64,000 nucleotides of DNA from Sulfurovum lithotrophicum (GCF_000987835.1 NZ_CP011308.1:2046001-2110000), one strand, 5' to 3'; numbered from the stretch's first letter, positions 8,967 to 18,171 are shown. The notes: a model not told the origin generated them from the sequence alone. Numbers and translations are program-made.

Positions 8967-9515
8967 TTAGGGCTTGAGATAAGCCGGTGTATCGGAATAG
9001 CCGACAGCATCACCGATCCTGGCTCTAATGCGGAGCACGTAGCGTCCCGGTTTTTCAACAGAAACCGTTACTCTGTACTTTCCGTCTGAAAAAGGAACTG
9101 TCTCTATCATAATATCATCCACTTTGGTATGCGGACGCGTCAGAAGAAAGCTCACATTGGCATCGGGTACATCTGCATTTTTTACATTAACTACTTCATA
9201 GGAAAAAGTGTTTTCACCTTTGGCAAGTTTTACCTGTGACTTCTGCTTTCTATGAAGCACCTCGTTTTTCTTCACTGGAAGCATTTCAACATCTGAGATA
9301 ATGATCTTGTACTTTTTATCGAAGGCTTTCTGTTTTTCAAGAATTTCATTGATATTCATATCGGCCTTCTGGTATTTGAGCATATACTCGTTCTCTTCCT
9401 GTACAGGAAGCGAGGTGGCATGCTTCACTGTCCAATATCCAAGGGTGATCCCTATGAGTAGAAAGCCTACTATCATATGAGGCCAGTAAGTCTTCTCTTT
9501 ATTCTCTTTTACCAT
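8967..9515 (-). CDS. FixH-like membrane protein of the cbb3 oxidase operon
   Basis: 182 residues: a short cytoplasmic N-terminus, one transmembrane segment (about 12-28, MIVGFLLIGITLGYWTVKHA), then a periplasmic domain rich in beta-strand ending SDTPAYLKP. The layout and position at the end of the ccoNOQP operon fit FixH-type proteins, which help copper delivery to or assembly of cbb3 oxidase. No CxxxC copper motif is visible, so the copper role is open. It overlaps the preceding gene by 17 bp. Confidence 0.6.
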   Translation of the reverse strand: MVKENKEKTYWPHMIVGFLLIGITLGYWTVKHATSLPVQEENEYMLKYQKADMNINEILEKQKAFDKKYKIIISDVEMLPVKKNEVLHRKQKSQVKLAKGENTFSYEVVNVKNADVPDANVSFLLTRPHTKVDDIMIETVPFSDGKYRVTVSVEKPGRYVLRIRARIGDAVGYSDTPAYLKP

Positions 9516-10131
9516 TTTTTATCCTCATCCATATCGGTCTAAACAGGAACATCCAGAAAACAAGTATAGCGCCGATACTGACCAGTACCTGCAATACCCT
9601 GATAATATATCGTGTTTCATTTGGCATAGTACTTTTCATTTCTACATGCTTACTATCCGCAATCTGGTCAGCAAGCTCAGAAAATCCCTGTACTATTCCA
9701 ATATTATATTTGTCTTTATTGCTGTTTTTATCTTTGGTTGCAACGATATCTATCGTAGCATCTATGACATCATTCTTGTCATAGAGGTCAGCTATCGTTT
9801 TATCAGACGGTATCAATGCTACACGCCCTGTCTCTTCTGACTTTTGTGTGATCTTCGCCTTGGGAGCGAATATTAACATTACATAGGGCTTGCTCATATT
9901 AGCTTCATACTTCTTACTGTATGCAACAAGATTGAATCTTTCGGGAAAGTGTTCGTTCGTTGCGACCACATAACCATTTATCCCTGTTTTTTGCAGCAGT
10001 TCACCTGCCATATCTTCAACCAGTTTTGAAGCTTTAGGATTTAGAATGTCATCTTTTAGAATATGTGTTGCATTAAGAAGAAGAGGAAGTAACAAAGCAA
10101 GCAAGGAGAACCTTACTTGAACTTTGAACAT
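9499..10131 (-). CDS. Membrane-anchored periplasmic protein, possibly TPM-like
   Basis: 210 residues with a signal peptide (FSLLALLLPLLLNATHI), a soluble domain and one C-terminal transmembrane helix (VLVSIGAILVFWMFLFRPIWM) followed by a basic tail. The soluble part (LVEDMAGELLQKTGINGYVVAT ... YVMLIFAPKAK) loosely recalls the TPM fold of membrane-protein assembly factors; this match is weak. Its place between the cco structural genes and the FixH-like gene suggests a role in oxidase assembly. The ATG lies 3 bp after the stop of the 33-residue gene. Confidence 0.5.
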   Translation of the reverse strand: MFKVQVRFSLLALLLPLLLNATHILKDDILNPKASKLVEDMAGELLQKTGINGYVVATNEHFPERFNLVAYSKKYEANMSKPYVMLIFAPKAKITQKSEETGRVALIPSDKTIADLYDKNDVIDATIDIVATKDKNSNKDKYNIGIVQGFSELADQIADSKHVEMKSTMPNETRYIIRVLQVLVSIGAILVFWMFLFRPIWMRIKNGKRE

Positions 10132-10134
10132 ATA

Positions 10135-10236
10135 TTAACCTACATACAGGTGGTTTGGTGTAAGTACTGCCCAAGCAGTATAAATAGCTGTAATAACCAT
10201 ACCCCAACCGAGAACTTTATCCATAATTGTAATCAT
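10135..10236 (-). CDS. 33-residue membrane peptide in the cbb3 oxidase operon
   Basis: ATG at 10236 with AAGGAT 6-11 nt upstream, ending at TAA 10137-10135. The product, MITIMDKVLGWGMVITAIYT and on to HLYVG, is one transmembrane helix. It sits in the gap between the DUF4006 gene (stop 10255) and the next operon member (start 10131), leaving almost no untranslated space. That tight fit and the RBS argue for a real gene. It resembles CcoQ/CcoM-type single-helix subunits in size only. Confidence 0.6.
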   Translation of the reverse strand: MITIMDKVLGWGMVITAIYTAWAVLTPNHLYVG

Positions 10237-10254
10237 TTTTTATCCTTTTATGAA

Positions 10255-10485
10255 TTACTTAGCATCTTTGAATGCAAATTGCGCATTGTCTTTACTGATC
10301 TCTTTGATATTGTCTAAATTACTTGTGATCGGTGTAGGATCATAAGGATTAGTCGCGGAGTGCTGCTGTACCCCTATACCCCAGGTTGTAAGAAAAGCAA
10401 GGATACCCAAAAGGAGTACCGTTGCGATCAACATCCCTGTCACACCACTAAGGCCGAATACGGATCTATTTGTATTTTCTGTCAT
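10255..10485 (-). CDS. DUF4006 family small membrane protein
   Basis: 76 residues from the ATG at 10485, which has AAAGGAG 7 nt upstream; an open frame further upstream runs into ccoP and is not used. NTNRSVFGLSGVTGMLIATVLLLGILAFLTTWGIGVQQ is a short N-terminus plus one transmembrane helix, followed by a charged tail. This family is found after ccoP in Campylobacterota. The function is unknown; an oxidase subunit or assembly role is inferred from position. It starts 1 bp after the ccoP stop. Confidence 0.75.
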   Translation of the reverse strand: MTENTNRSVFGLSGVTGMLIATVLLLGILAFLTTWGIGVQQHSATNPYDPTPITSNLDNIKEISKDNAQFAFKDAK

Positions 10486-10486
10486 C

Positions 10487-11377
10487 TTATTCTCCTTTGA
10501 TCGATCGGATGTATGTAGCAAGTGCTTTCACCTGTACCGGCGTCATTCTGTCATGGAATGCAGGCATTTTACCAAGTGCACCTTTTTTACCATTCTTGAC
10601 GACATGTTCTACGATCGTGTTGTCATATTCTGCAAGGTTCGGTGCCATACCGTTCATACCTTTACCATCCGGTCCATGACAGGATGCACATGCTGCAAAT
10701 GCTGCAGGCTGTTTCCCCTTCATGCCGCCGGATATCCATACTGCGATCTCTTCAGCATCTTTCCCCTGTGCCATCATAGGTGGCATCGCACCCATCTGGT
10801 AGCCAAGCTGGTTTGAACCATTCTTGATCGTATAGAGAATCTGCTCTTTGCTCATTCTGCTTCCGAAATCCTGTGCTTTACCTGAAAGTCCGTCACCGGT
10901 TGTTCCGTGGCACGGCGCACACTGTACGAGGAAGATGGATTCACCCATTTGCTGAAGCGTTGCCGCATCTGCATTTTTATGCACTTCTTCAAATTTCTTG
11001 TTATAAGCCTTTACCTCTGCATTCCACATACCGATCTGACTGAAGGCATTGACTGGATAACCCATTGTCCAGTACCACATTGCCCAGATCAATGTACCCA
11101 GAAATGAATATGCCCAACCGGAAGGAAGTTCGTTTTTATACTCACCGATACCGTCCCAGTTCTCTTCAGCAAGTTCACCACTTGCTGTATCTGTTTTCAT
11201 CTGTGCAATATATTTTGCAGCTACCCCGAAAGATAGTGTTGCAATCAAAATTGCTCCTATCATGGTGATCGCATTGATCGGATCACTCAAATCGATATTC
11301 ATCTGCTTTACAACGACCAATGTAGCTACAATCAGTATCGCTGCAAAAGCCAATGCTTTTATCACTAACCCATTCAT
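10487..11377 (-). CDS. ccoP: cbb3-type cytochrome c oxidase, diheme subunit III
   Basis: 296 residues: two N-terminal transmembrane segments (5-23 and about 36-55), a FixP-type linker (NWDGIGEYKNELPSGWAY, typical of CcoP), then two c-type heme domains with CAPCH (153-157) and CASCH (230-234). Met ligands are likely in GAMPPMM and GKMPAF. It takes electrons from soluble cytochrome c in the periplasm and passes them to CcoO. Start is directly after ccoQ. Confidence 0.95.
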   Translation of the reverse strand: MNGLVIKALAFAAILIVATLVVVKQMNIDLSDPINAITMIGAILIATLSFGVAAKYIAQMKTDTASGELAEENWDGIGEYKNELPSGWAYSFLGTLIWAMWYWTMGYPVNAFSQIGMWNAEVKAYNKKFEEVHKNADAATLQQMGESIFLVQCAPCHGTTGDGLSGKAQDFGSRMSKEQILYTIKNGSNQLGYQMGAMPPMMAQGKDAEEIAVWISGGMKGKQPAAFAACASCHGPDGKGMNGMAPNLAEYDNTIVEHVVKNGKKGALGKMPAFHDRMTPVQVKALATYIRSIKGE

Positions 11378-11593
11378 TTATTTCGCTCCTTTTTTTTCGT
11401 CAGGAGAAGGATTACTTGAATTGACCGGGGTACTATCGATCTCGTCATCGAGAGCGATATTCCCTAATTTTTCATAATCCTTCTCACCTTTCTTTTCACT
11501 TCTATAGAGGTAAACAATATACCCGTACAATGCCACGACCAGGAAAATGGTCATAAAGAAACTGGCATAGCCCTGAAGTTCTCTAATGTCCAT
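11378..11593 (-). CDS. ccoQ: cbb3-type oxidase small subunit CcoQ
   Basis: 71 residues with one transmembrane helix (ASFFMTIFLVVALYGYIVYLY) followed by a charged cytoplasmic tail. Position between ccoO and ccoP, size and topology match CcoQ, which stabilises the cbb3 complex. Sequence conservation in this family is low, so position carries most of the weight. Confidence 0.85.
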   Translation of the reverse strand: MDIRELQGYASFFMTIFLVVALYGYIVYLYRSEKKGEKDYEKLGNIALDDEIDSTPVNSSNPSPDEKKGAK

Positions 11594-11598
11594 TCAGT

Positions 11599-12288
11599 TT
11601 ACTTTTTCGCCTCATAACGGCTTGTTCCCAAACTGTTAAGATATGCTATCAGCGCAACGACTTCAGGTACTTTTCCTGCAGCAACTGCATCTTTAACATC
11701 TTTGTTCTTCATATTGTCAGCGATCTTCTGCGCTTCAGCCAATATTTTTGGTTTATAGGCTTCAAATGCTGCTTTACCAGGCTGTATATCATCACCATAT
11801 GGTGTATTAAATACATTTTTTACCGTAACAGCTTCAGCATAGGCTGTTGCAATATCAGCTGCATTTGTAAACTGATGTTTATATGCCGGCATAATCGAAC
11901 CAGGTACTACCGATGTCGGTTCCCACATATGGTTTTCATGCCAATCTGTCGTTCTATAGTTACCTACACGGTGAAGGTCCGGACCAGTTCTCTTCGAGCC
12001 CCAAAGGAACGGTCTATCATAGGCATACTCACCAGAGAGTGAATACTGACCATATCTGTCTGTTTCCGCTTTGAACGGACGAATCAACTGTGAATGACAA
12101 GCAATACAGTTGTCTTTTTTATAGACCTCTTTACCTGCAAGCTCAAGTACCGTATAGGGACGGAGTCCATCTACCGGTCTTGCAGCCTCTGCAAAGTTTG
12201 GCAGGATCTCGATGAGTCCTGCAAATGCGATAACCAAAAATACTCCTACTGCGAAGAAGAACGGATTTTTCTCTAACCAATGAAACAT
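11599..12288 (-). CDS. ccoO: cbb3-type cytochrome c oxidase, monoheme subunit II
   Basis: 229 residues: an N-terminal transmembrane anchor (about 10-30), then YTVLELAGKEVYKKDNCIACHSQ with the heme c site CIACH at 61-65, and GPDLHRVG and WEPTSVVPGSIMPAYKHQF with the Met ligand. These are the standard CcoO motifs. It relays electrons from CcoP to the CcoN core. Start is 11 bp after the ccoN stop; the operon order N-O-Q-P is complete. Confidence 0.96.
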   Translation of the reverse strand: MFHWLEKNPFFFAVGVFLVIAFAGLIEILPNFAEAARPVDGLRPYTVLELAGKEVYKKDNCIACHSQLIRPFKAETDRYGQYSLSGEYAYDRPFLWGSKRTGPDLHRVGNYRTTDWHENHMWEPTSVVPGSIMPAYKHQFTNAADIATAYAEAVTVKNVFNTPYGDDIQPGKAAFEAYKPKILAEAQKIADNMKNKDVKDAVAAGKVPEVVALIAYLNSLGTSRYEAKK

Positions 12289-12299
12289 AACCTACCTCC

Positions 12300-13763
12300 T
12301 TATGCCATAGGTGATCTGAACTGTGGTTCTTCAGAAAGCTCTCTTGAAGAAGTCATAGTTTTAATCATATTGTAAGCGAACATTACGAAACCAGTTACAT
12401 AAAGTACACCGGCCAACGCTCTAATCGCATAGTAAGGGTGAAGTACAGTTACCGTATCGATGAATGAATACATCAGGTTACCATATTCATCAACCGCTCT
12501 CCACATCATACCCTGTGTGATACCTGCGATCCACATGGATGTAAAGTAAAGAACAACGGCTGTCGTCTGGATCCAGAATTGTGCTTCAATAAGTTTTTTA
12601 GAATATATCTCTCTTTTGAACATTCTTGGAGCCATGTGGAAGAGTGCAGCCATGATCATGAATGCAACCCAACCAAGGACACCATCGTGAACGTGTCCAG
12701 GGATCCAGTCAGTGAAGTGCGCAATCGCGTTAACTGATTTGACCGCCTGGATAGGTCCTTCGAGTGTTGACAACATATAGAATGTAGATGCCAATACCAT
12801 GAACTTGATCAGTGGGTTTTCAGTCAACTGATTCCACTCACCTTTCATGGTGAGGAGCATGTTGATCGCTGAACCCCAAGATGGGAGAATAAGTACTACT
12901 GAGAATACTGATCCCATTGTCTGCATCCAGTCTGGAACTGTTGACCATAGAAGGTGGTGTGAACCGGCCCAAAGGTAAACGAACATAAGACCCCAGAAAG
13001 AAAGAAGAGAAAGTTTATAGGAATAAACTGCCTGACCAGACTCTTTTGGAAGGAAGTAGTAGATCATCGCAACGATAGGCACAGTAAATACAAATGCAAC
13101 CGCATTGTGTCCCCACCACCATTGAACCAATGCATCATTCGTTCCTGCATACATAGAAACTGAATGCATTGCACTACCTACACCGGCTACAAAATAAGTC
13201 GGTACAGCCATGTTGTTGAAAAGATAAAGCATTGCCACACCGAGGAAACATGCGATGAAATACCACATAGAAATATAGAGTGCTTTTTCTCTTCTGATTC
13301 CGATCAGACCGAACATTGCGATACCCCATAATACCCAGATAACAACGATCACCAAGTCAATTGGCCACTCATACTGTGCATACTCTTTGTTTTGCGTAAT
13401 TCCCAAAAGCAATGAGATGGTCGCGACTAAAGCACCTACCAGATAAATCCAAAATTGAAGTTTTGCTATAAACATGATGAATTTGGATTCAGCCATAGAA
13501 ACTTTCAATACTCTCTGTGCCGAATAGTAGAATGTAGCGAAAACACCACTTACCGTAAAGCCATAGATAACCACTGTTGTGTGTACTGGTCTCAATCTTG
13601 AGAATGTACCATATTCACCCAATAAGTAGTTAAGTTCCGGGAATGCGAGTTGGGCCGCGATAAGCGTACCAATTAACATACCTAAAAATCCAAACAAAAT
13701 TGCTGTATAAGTAAACAATTTCGCTACGGAATAATCGTATTCCAATGCTGCGTTTGATTGCAT
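12300..13763 (-). CDS. ccoN: cbb3-type cytochrome c oxidase catalytic subunit I
   Basis: 487 residues, about 12 transmembrane helices. Heme and copper ligands are visible: RPVHTTVVIYG (low-spin heme His), WWWGHNAVAF (CuB His), AGSHHLLWS (CuB His pair) and HVHDGVLGW. This subunit reduces oxygen to water and pumps protons; cbb3 enzymes have high oxygen affinity. The frame is open further upstream, but AAGGGGG lies 5 nt before the ATG at 13763 (MQSNAALEY), which gives normal length. First gene of the operon. Confidence 0.97.
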   Translation of the reverse strand: MQSNAALEYDYSVAKLFTYTAILFGFLGMLIGTLIAAQLAFPELNYLLGEYGTFSRLRPVHTTVVIYGFTVSGVFATFYYSAQRVLKVSMAESKFIMFIAKLQFWIYLVGALVATISLLLGITQNKEYAQYEWPIDLVIVVIWVLWGIAMFGLIGIRREKALYISMWYFIACFLGVAMLYLFNNMAVPTYFVAGVGSAMHSVSMYAGTNDALVQWWWGHNAVAFVFTVPIVAMIYYFLPKESGQAVYSYKLSLLSFWGLMFVYLWAGSHHLLWSTVPDWMQTMGSVFSVVLILPSWGSAINMLLTMKGEWNQLTENPLIKFMVLASTFYMLSTLEGPIQAVKSVNAIAHFTDWIPGHVHDGVLGWVAFMIMAALFHMAPRMFKREIYSKKLIEAQFWIQTTAVVLYFTSMWIAGITQGMMWRAVDEYGNLMYSFIDTVTVLHPYYAIRALAGVLYVTGFVMFAYNMIKTMTSSRELSEEPQFRSPMA

Positions 13764-13987
13764 GCATACCCCCTTGTAAAAATTTATGTTGCAGTAAAAT
13801 GCCAACATTCGCATTAATTATAGGTTTTTTTTTCACATAAAATGCTTAATTTTTGGGTTGTAAAGGAAGAATTGTTAACTTATGTTTAACAAAATGTAGA
13901 AAATCGTAGCAACTGCCACATTTTAGGGGAGAAAAAGGGTTTCAAATAGGAGTTTTTAAGTCCTATTTAATACTATTTTTTAACGAT
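13764..13987 (-). promoter_or_regulatory. Upstream region of the ccoNOQP operon
   Basis: This 224-bp gap must hold the ccoN promoter (minus strand) and the ddl 3' end. The stretch is AT-rich, with TTGTTAACTTATGTTTAACA giving a GTTAAC palindrome near 13873-13890. I could not fix a -10 box with confidence. Confidence 0.35.
13944..13968 (-). terminator. Hairpin downstream of ddl
   Basis: AAATAGGA (13944-13951) and TCCTATTT (13961-13968) form a perfect 8-bp stem around a 9-nt loop, 20 bp beyond the ddl stop. On the minus strand a T-run follows after GAAACCC. It separates ddl from the ccoN upstream region. Confidence 0.55.
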
Positions 13988-15028
13988 TTAAGCCTTTCCT
14001 TTTGCACTCTGAATCGAATGGATATAAGTATAATCTATACTTATATTTTTCTCTTTCGGCAAAGCTTTTGAAAGGCGCCAGACCATCCCTTCAAAATCCG
14101 GGAAAAGATAGTTCGCCATCGAGCCTGGAATAGGGTTTATCTCGTTCAAAAGTATCTCATCATTTACGACAAAAAAGTCACATCTGATGATGCTTCCCCT
14201 GAACAGGGGATCGTAGATCTTTTTGAATGTCACCTGGATATTGTTCTTCAATTCTTCTGAGATATCGGCAGAAAGTACCTGCGAATCGCGGGAAAAATCC
14301 ATATATTTCTTCTCGAAATCAAGGAATTCCTCCTTTTGCGGTTCTTCCACGATGGAAAGTTCCCAATCACCGGTATGACATCCGGCCTGATTGAACTCTT
14401 TGACACCGTCAATGAAGGGTTCAACGATCACATCATTGTCGAATTCGAATGCCACATCCAGCGCATAGTCAAGTTCCGTTTCACTTTTGACAATACTCAC
14501 ACCGATACTGCTGCCAAGTCGTACTGGCTTGATGATGACCGGATATTCCATTGATATTTTACGATCCCCATTCTTGGACAAATACTCATAAGGAACGGTT
14601 TTGACCCCAAGGCTTTCTGCCAGGAATTTGGTATAGAGTTTGTTGTAGCTCATTGCGGAAGCTTCAAAGCGTGGTGAGATGTACGGGATATTGAAAAATT
14701 CCATCATCGATGCGACCTTTCCGTCCTCCCCATCCCTTCCATGAATCAGGTTCAACAGTACATCAAAAGCTACCTGTTTGCTTCCAAACATCCCTTCAGT
14801 AAAAAATCCACCGTTTTTCAGGGTGAGCTGCTTGCCTTTTTTATATTCACCAGAAGAGAAGAGTTTGGAATTGATCTTGTCCGTATCGACAAGATAAAAT
14901 TCTCTGTCTGCAGAGACAAAAATGTAGGTCAGGGTACTCTTTTTAAGTACTTTTTTCATGGTAATGGCTGAAACAATGCTGATCTCGTGTTCAAAGCTTG
15001 ATCCGCCGAATAGAATTGCTATGTTCAT
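13988..15028 (-). CDS. ddl: D-alanine--D-alanine ligase
   Basis: 346 residues, ATP-grasp fold. Visible: NIAILFGGSSFEHEISIVSA at the N-terminus, HGRDGEDG substrate loop, KPVRLGSSIGVS ATP-binding strand, and the Mg2+/ATP motif LLNEINPIPGSM near the end. It makes the D-Ala-D-Ala dipeptide for peptidoglycan. The start at 15028 has AAAAGGATACCCA before it; the frame is open upstream but that extension is not Ddl-like. murB and lspA are also in the window but not linked. Confidence 0.95.
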   Translation of the reverse strand: MNIAILFGGSSFEHEISIVSAITMKKVLKKSTLTYIFVSADREFYLVDTDKINSKLFSSGEYKKGKQLTLKNGGFFTEGMFGSKQVAFDVLLNLIHGRDGEDGKVASMMEFFNIPYISPRFEASAMSYNKLYTKFLAESLGVKTVPYEYLSKNGDRKISMEYPVIIKPVRLGSSIGVSIVKSETELDYALDVAFEFDNDVIVEPFIDGVKEFNQAGCHTGDWELSIVEEPQKEEFLDFEKKYMDFSRDSQVLSADISEELKNNIQVTFKKIYDPLFRGSIIRCDFFVVNDEILLNEINPIPGSMANYLFPDFEGMVWRLSKALPKEKNISIDYTYIHSIQSAKGKA

Positions 15029-15152
15029 TGGGTATCCTTTTGATATTCTAAATGCCCTGTTATTCACATCGTGGCTCTCGATGTACCCCTGCAGGAACGA
15101 AGACAATTGCTTCGCTTTCAAGGGTGTTCACCACGACATTATTTAATATTTT

Positions 15153-16271
15153 TTACAACATTTTGGTGAACTCACCAAAAATATACGCTGATTCGTGCGG
15201 TCCGGGGCTTGCTTCGGGGTGATGCTGTACGGACATGGTCGGTGAATCATTGTATCTGAGCCCTTCGATCGTATTGTCAAAAAGGTTTACGTGGGTGATC
15301 TCTGCCACTTCCGTAATGTTGTCAGGCACATTGTAGTTGTGGTTCTGTGCCGTGATCTCGACTGCACCTGTCCTCTCGTTTTTGACAGGATGATTTCCGC
15401 CGTGATGCCCAAACTTCAGCTTGTAAGTATCGTAACCGTGTGAGATAGAGAGAAGCTGATGTCCCAGACAGATACCAAATAACGGTATTTTTCTGGCGAT
15501 CAGTTTTTTGATCTTCTCCTGCTCCTCTTTGAGGATAAGCGGATCTCCCGGCCCATTGGAGAGAAAGACACCGTCGATCTCTTTGCTCTCATATTTACCG
15601 ATAATCTCTTCTGCCGACATGGAGTTGGGAACTACTGTCACTTCCATGCCTGCATGGGTGAGCTCATTGAGGATATTGCGTTTGATCCCGAAGTCCAAAG
15701 CAATGATCTTCTTGCTTGTCTGTGGTGCTTCATACTCAAATGTCTGGGCATTGTAACGTGCTTCATGATGCACATATGGCTCTTTCGTACTCACCTGCTC
15801 TATGTAGTTCACCTCTTCGATACGCGGAGAGGACTCAAGCATTTTCTTCAACTCTGCTTCTTCGTGGATCACTGTAGAGGCAACCATCATCATCGCACCT
15901 TCATCCCGAAGCATCTTTGTCAAAAAACGTGTGTCGATCTCCGTGATACCCAGCACATTCTCTCTTTTAAGTAATGTATCAAGACTTTCTTCAGAGCGAA
16001 AATTGGACGGACGGGACTGGTAGGTACGCACGATGATCCCTTTGCAGTATGCGCCCTTGCTCTCCATATCCTGCGCATTGCATCCCACATTGCCAATCTC
16101 CGGCATGGTGAAGGTTACAAACTGTCCGGCATAGGAAGGATCAGTTACGATCTCCTGATAGCCTGTCAGAGAGGTGTTGAAGACGATCTCTCCGACTGAC
16201 GTTCCCTCTGCTCCGAAACTTTTCGCTTCCAAAAACAGACCATTTTCAAAATATAGACTTACTTTTTGCAT
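15153..16271 (-). CDS. carA: Carbamoyl-phosphate synthase small (glutaminase) subunit
   Basis: 372 residues. The N-terminal CarA domain (GTSVGEIVFNTSLTGYQE, QSRPSNFRS) precedes a class I glutamine amidotransferase with the nucleophile Cys in FGICLGHQLLS and the His/Glu pair in VQHHPEASPGPHES. It supplies ammonia for carbamoyl phosphate in arginine and pyrimidine synthesis. AAGGAGAG precedes the ATG at 16271. Two copies of a palindromic element lie just upstream, so its expression may be controlled there. carB is not in the window. Confidence 0.96.
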   Translation of the reverse strand: MQKVSLYFENGLFLEAKSFGAEGTSVGEIVFNTSLTGYQEIVTDPSYAGQFVTFTMPEIGNVGCNAQDMESKGAYCKGIIVRTYQSRPSNFRSEESLDTLLKRENVLGITEIDTRFLTKMLRDEGAMMMVASTVIHEEAELKKMLESSPRIEEVNYIEQVSTKEPYVHHEARYNAQTFEYEAPQTSKKIIALDFGIKRNILNELTHAGMEVTVVPNSMSAEEIIGKYESKEIDGVFLSNGPGDPLILKEEQEKIKKLIARKIPLFGICLGHQLLSISHGYDTYKLKFGHHGGNHPVKNERTGAVEITAQNHNYNVPDNITEVAEITHVNLFDNTIEGLRYNDSPTMSVQHHPEASPGPHESAYIFGEFTKML

Positions 16272-16284
16272 TTTACTCTCCTTG

Positions 16285-16300
16285 GTGCACAATTACGCAC
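16285..16300 (-). promoter_or_regulatory. Imperfect palindrome, copy 1, upstream of carA
   Basis: On the minus strand GTGCGTAATTGTGCAC, 14 bp before the carA ATG and directly 5' of its RBS. It matches the copy at 16326-16341 in 13 of 16 positions. Centre-to-centre distance is 41 bp, near four helical turns, which fits a pair of operator sites. Confidence 0.45.
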
Positions 16301-16325
16301 ATTTCGTTCTTTTTCATTGTGTTTA

Positions 16326-16341
16326 GTGCGTGATTACGCAC
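16326..16341 (-). promoter_or_regulatory. Perfect palindrome, copy 2, upstream of carA
   Basis: On the minus strand GTGCGTAATCACGCAC: GTGCGT and ACGCAC arms around AATC. It lies just after the DUF507 stop at 16350, so a terminator or attenuator is an alternative, but the second copy nearer carA favours an operator pair. Confidence 0.45.
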
Positions 16342-16349
16342 CCTGCATC

Positions 16350-16901
16350 TTAGAGCATTCCTCTCTTCGCCAACTCTTCCTGATAGAGTCTTTCATAGAG
16401 CAGTTCATAGTCCTGCGATCCGGGGATCACCTCTTTTTCCATATTCCTGATCTTGTTGTACACAATATCGTCAATTTCGTCAAAGGCATCGGCAAAAGCT
16501 TTGAAAGATTTGAAGATGACATTCTTCACCTGGTTTTCATTGACCGTATATTCTGCCAGATAGTTCTCATAGAGCTCGTCAAGAATAAGGTGGGCAAGAT
16601 CGTTAAAACGGTCATCATAATTCATAATGACCCCATATTCGGGCGCCATCTTCTTCTTAATCATGAAGAAAAGCTGTCTCTCGTCAGCATGCTGGAATTC
16701 GATCTCATCATAATTCTCATCGAGGATATGTTTGACCTTCTCATCAAGCGCACGCTCTTTGGCAAGGTTCTCATCAATGATCTTTTTGGCAGCTTCTACT
16801 ACCGCCTCCCTACCCTTGGGTAAAGTAATAAAAGGAGCATTGGCCAGATCGATCCCGATCTTGGTCGCTACATATCCTGTCTGTTGTGGTTTTAGTCTCA
16901 T
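16350..16901 (-). CDS. DUF507 family protein
   Basis: 183 residues, mostly alpha-helical, starting MRLKPQQTGYVATKIGIDLAN and containing ALDEKVKHILDENYDEIE. This family is common in Campylobacterota and sits beside carA in Campylobacter. No catalytic motif is visible and the role is unknown. It starts 12 bp after the purA stop and precedes carA. Confidence 0.8.
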   Translation of the reverse strand: MRLKPQQTGYVATKIGIDLANAPFITLPKGREAVVEAAKKIIDENLAKERALDEKVKHILDENYDEIEFQHADERQLFFMIKKKMAPEYGVIMNYDDRFNDLAHLILDELYENYLAEYTVNENQVKNVIFKSFKAFADAFDEIDDIVYNKIRNMEKEVIPGSQDYELLYERLYQEELAKRGML

Positions 16902-16913
16902 TACTACCCCTTT

Positions 16914-18164
16914 TTATCTAGTTATTGTATCTTCACGTTCCGGACTGGTCGAGATAATTCCCATCTTCGTACCGACCATCTCTTCCAGTGCCAAAATATA
17001 TGACTTTGCCGTTTCAGGCAATGCATCGAATTCTCTCGCACCTTCTGTTTTCTTCCATCCCGGGAAACTTTTATAGATTGGTTTGACATCTTCAAGATCG
17101 TACGGCACATAGTCTATCTCTCTGCCTTCAAATTCATAGGCGACACAAACTTTGATCTCATCGAAACCATCCAGTACATCCAGTTTCATCAAGGCAATCT
17201 GGTCTACACCATTCACACGTACGGCATGGCGCATCGCTACGGCATCAAACCAGCCGCAGCGTCTCGGACGGCCTGTGGTCGTACCGAATTCATGTCCGTT
17301 CTCTCTAAGTCTGTCACCCTCTTTACCCATATCTTCACTTGGGAAAGGACCATTCCCCACTCTCGTACAGTAGGCTTTGGCGATCCCTGTGACCTTACCG
17401 ATATCCTTGGGGTTCAGCCCCAGGCCGGAACAAGCTCCCGCAGAGACCGTAGTTGAGGAAGTCACATAAGGGTAAGTACCATGATCGATATCAAGCATCG
17501 TTCCCTGCGCACCTTCAAGCAGGATTTTTTTGTCCTCGTCGATGATCTTCCACATCAGCTGTGTCGTATCGCAGATATACGGTGCCAAGACTTTTCTGTA
17601 GCCCTCAAGCTCTTCAAGAAGTGCCACTCTTTCCGGTATTTGAACTCCCATAGCGTCAAAGACAGGCTTATTCATCTCAAAAAATGCTACGATCTTGGAA
17701 GCGAGTTTTTCAGGGTGAAGCAACTCCCCCAATCTGTGGCCTACACGCGCTACTTTGTCACCATAGGCCGGCCCGATACCTTTCCCGGTAGTACCGATGG
17801 CTTTGTCACCCTTCATACGCTCTCTTGCCTGATCGATCTCGGCATGGTAGGGAAGCAAAATATGTGCTTTGTCCGAGAGGAACAGTCTGCCTTCGAGGTT
17901 GTCAAACTGCTCCATCTCCTTGATGAAGTCCCTGGGAGAGAGGACCACACCGTTCCCTACGACATTCTTTGCTTTGGGGTTCAATACACCCGAAGGGATC
18001 AGGTGCAGCGCATATGTTTTGTCACCAATGACAATGGTATGCCCCGCATTGTGCCCTCCGGCAAAACGGCAGACATAGTCATGTGTCTGTGCCATATGGT
18101 CAACGATCTTTCCTTTGCCTTCATCTCCCCACTGGAGTCCTACGATCAAATCTGCTTTACTCAT
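16914..18164 (-). CDS. purA: Adenylosuccinate synthetase
   Basis: 416 residues with the signature [17 protein letters not shown] at the N-terminus (Asp/Lys catalysis of IMP activation), [22 protein letters not shown] and [16 protein letters not shown]. It joins IMP and aspartate using GTP on the way to AMP. Length is normal. It lies between the hisZ-like gene (7 bp upstream) and the DUF507 gene in one minus-strand operon. Confidence 0.97.
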   Translation of the reverse strand: MSKADLIVGLQWGDEGKGKIVDHMAQTHDYVCRFAGGHNAGHTIVIGDKTYALHLIPSGVLNPKAKNVVGNGVVLSPRDFIKEMEQFDNLEGRLFLSDKAHILLPYHAEIDQARERMKGDKAIGTTGKGIGPAYGDKVARVGHRLGELLHPEKLASKIVAFFEMNKPVFDAMGVQIPERVALLEELEGYRKVLAPYICDTTQLMWKIIDEDKKILLEGAQGTMLDIDHGTYPYVTSSTTVSAGACSGLGLNPKDIGKVTGIAKAYCTRVGNGPFPSEDMGKEGDRLRENGHEFGTTTGRPRRCGWFDAVAMRHAVRVNGVDQIALMKLDVLDGFDEIKVCVAYEFEGREIDYVPYDLEDVKPIYKSFPGWKKTEGAREFDALPETAKSYILALEEMVGTKMGIISTSPEREDTITR

Positions 18165-18171
18165 AAACTGC

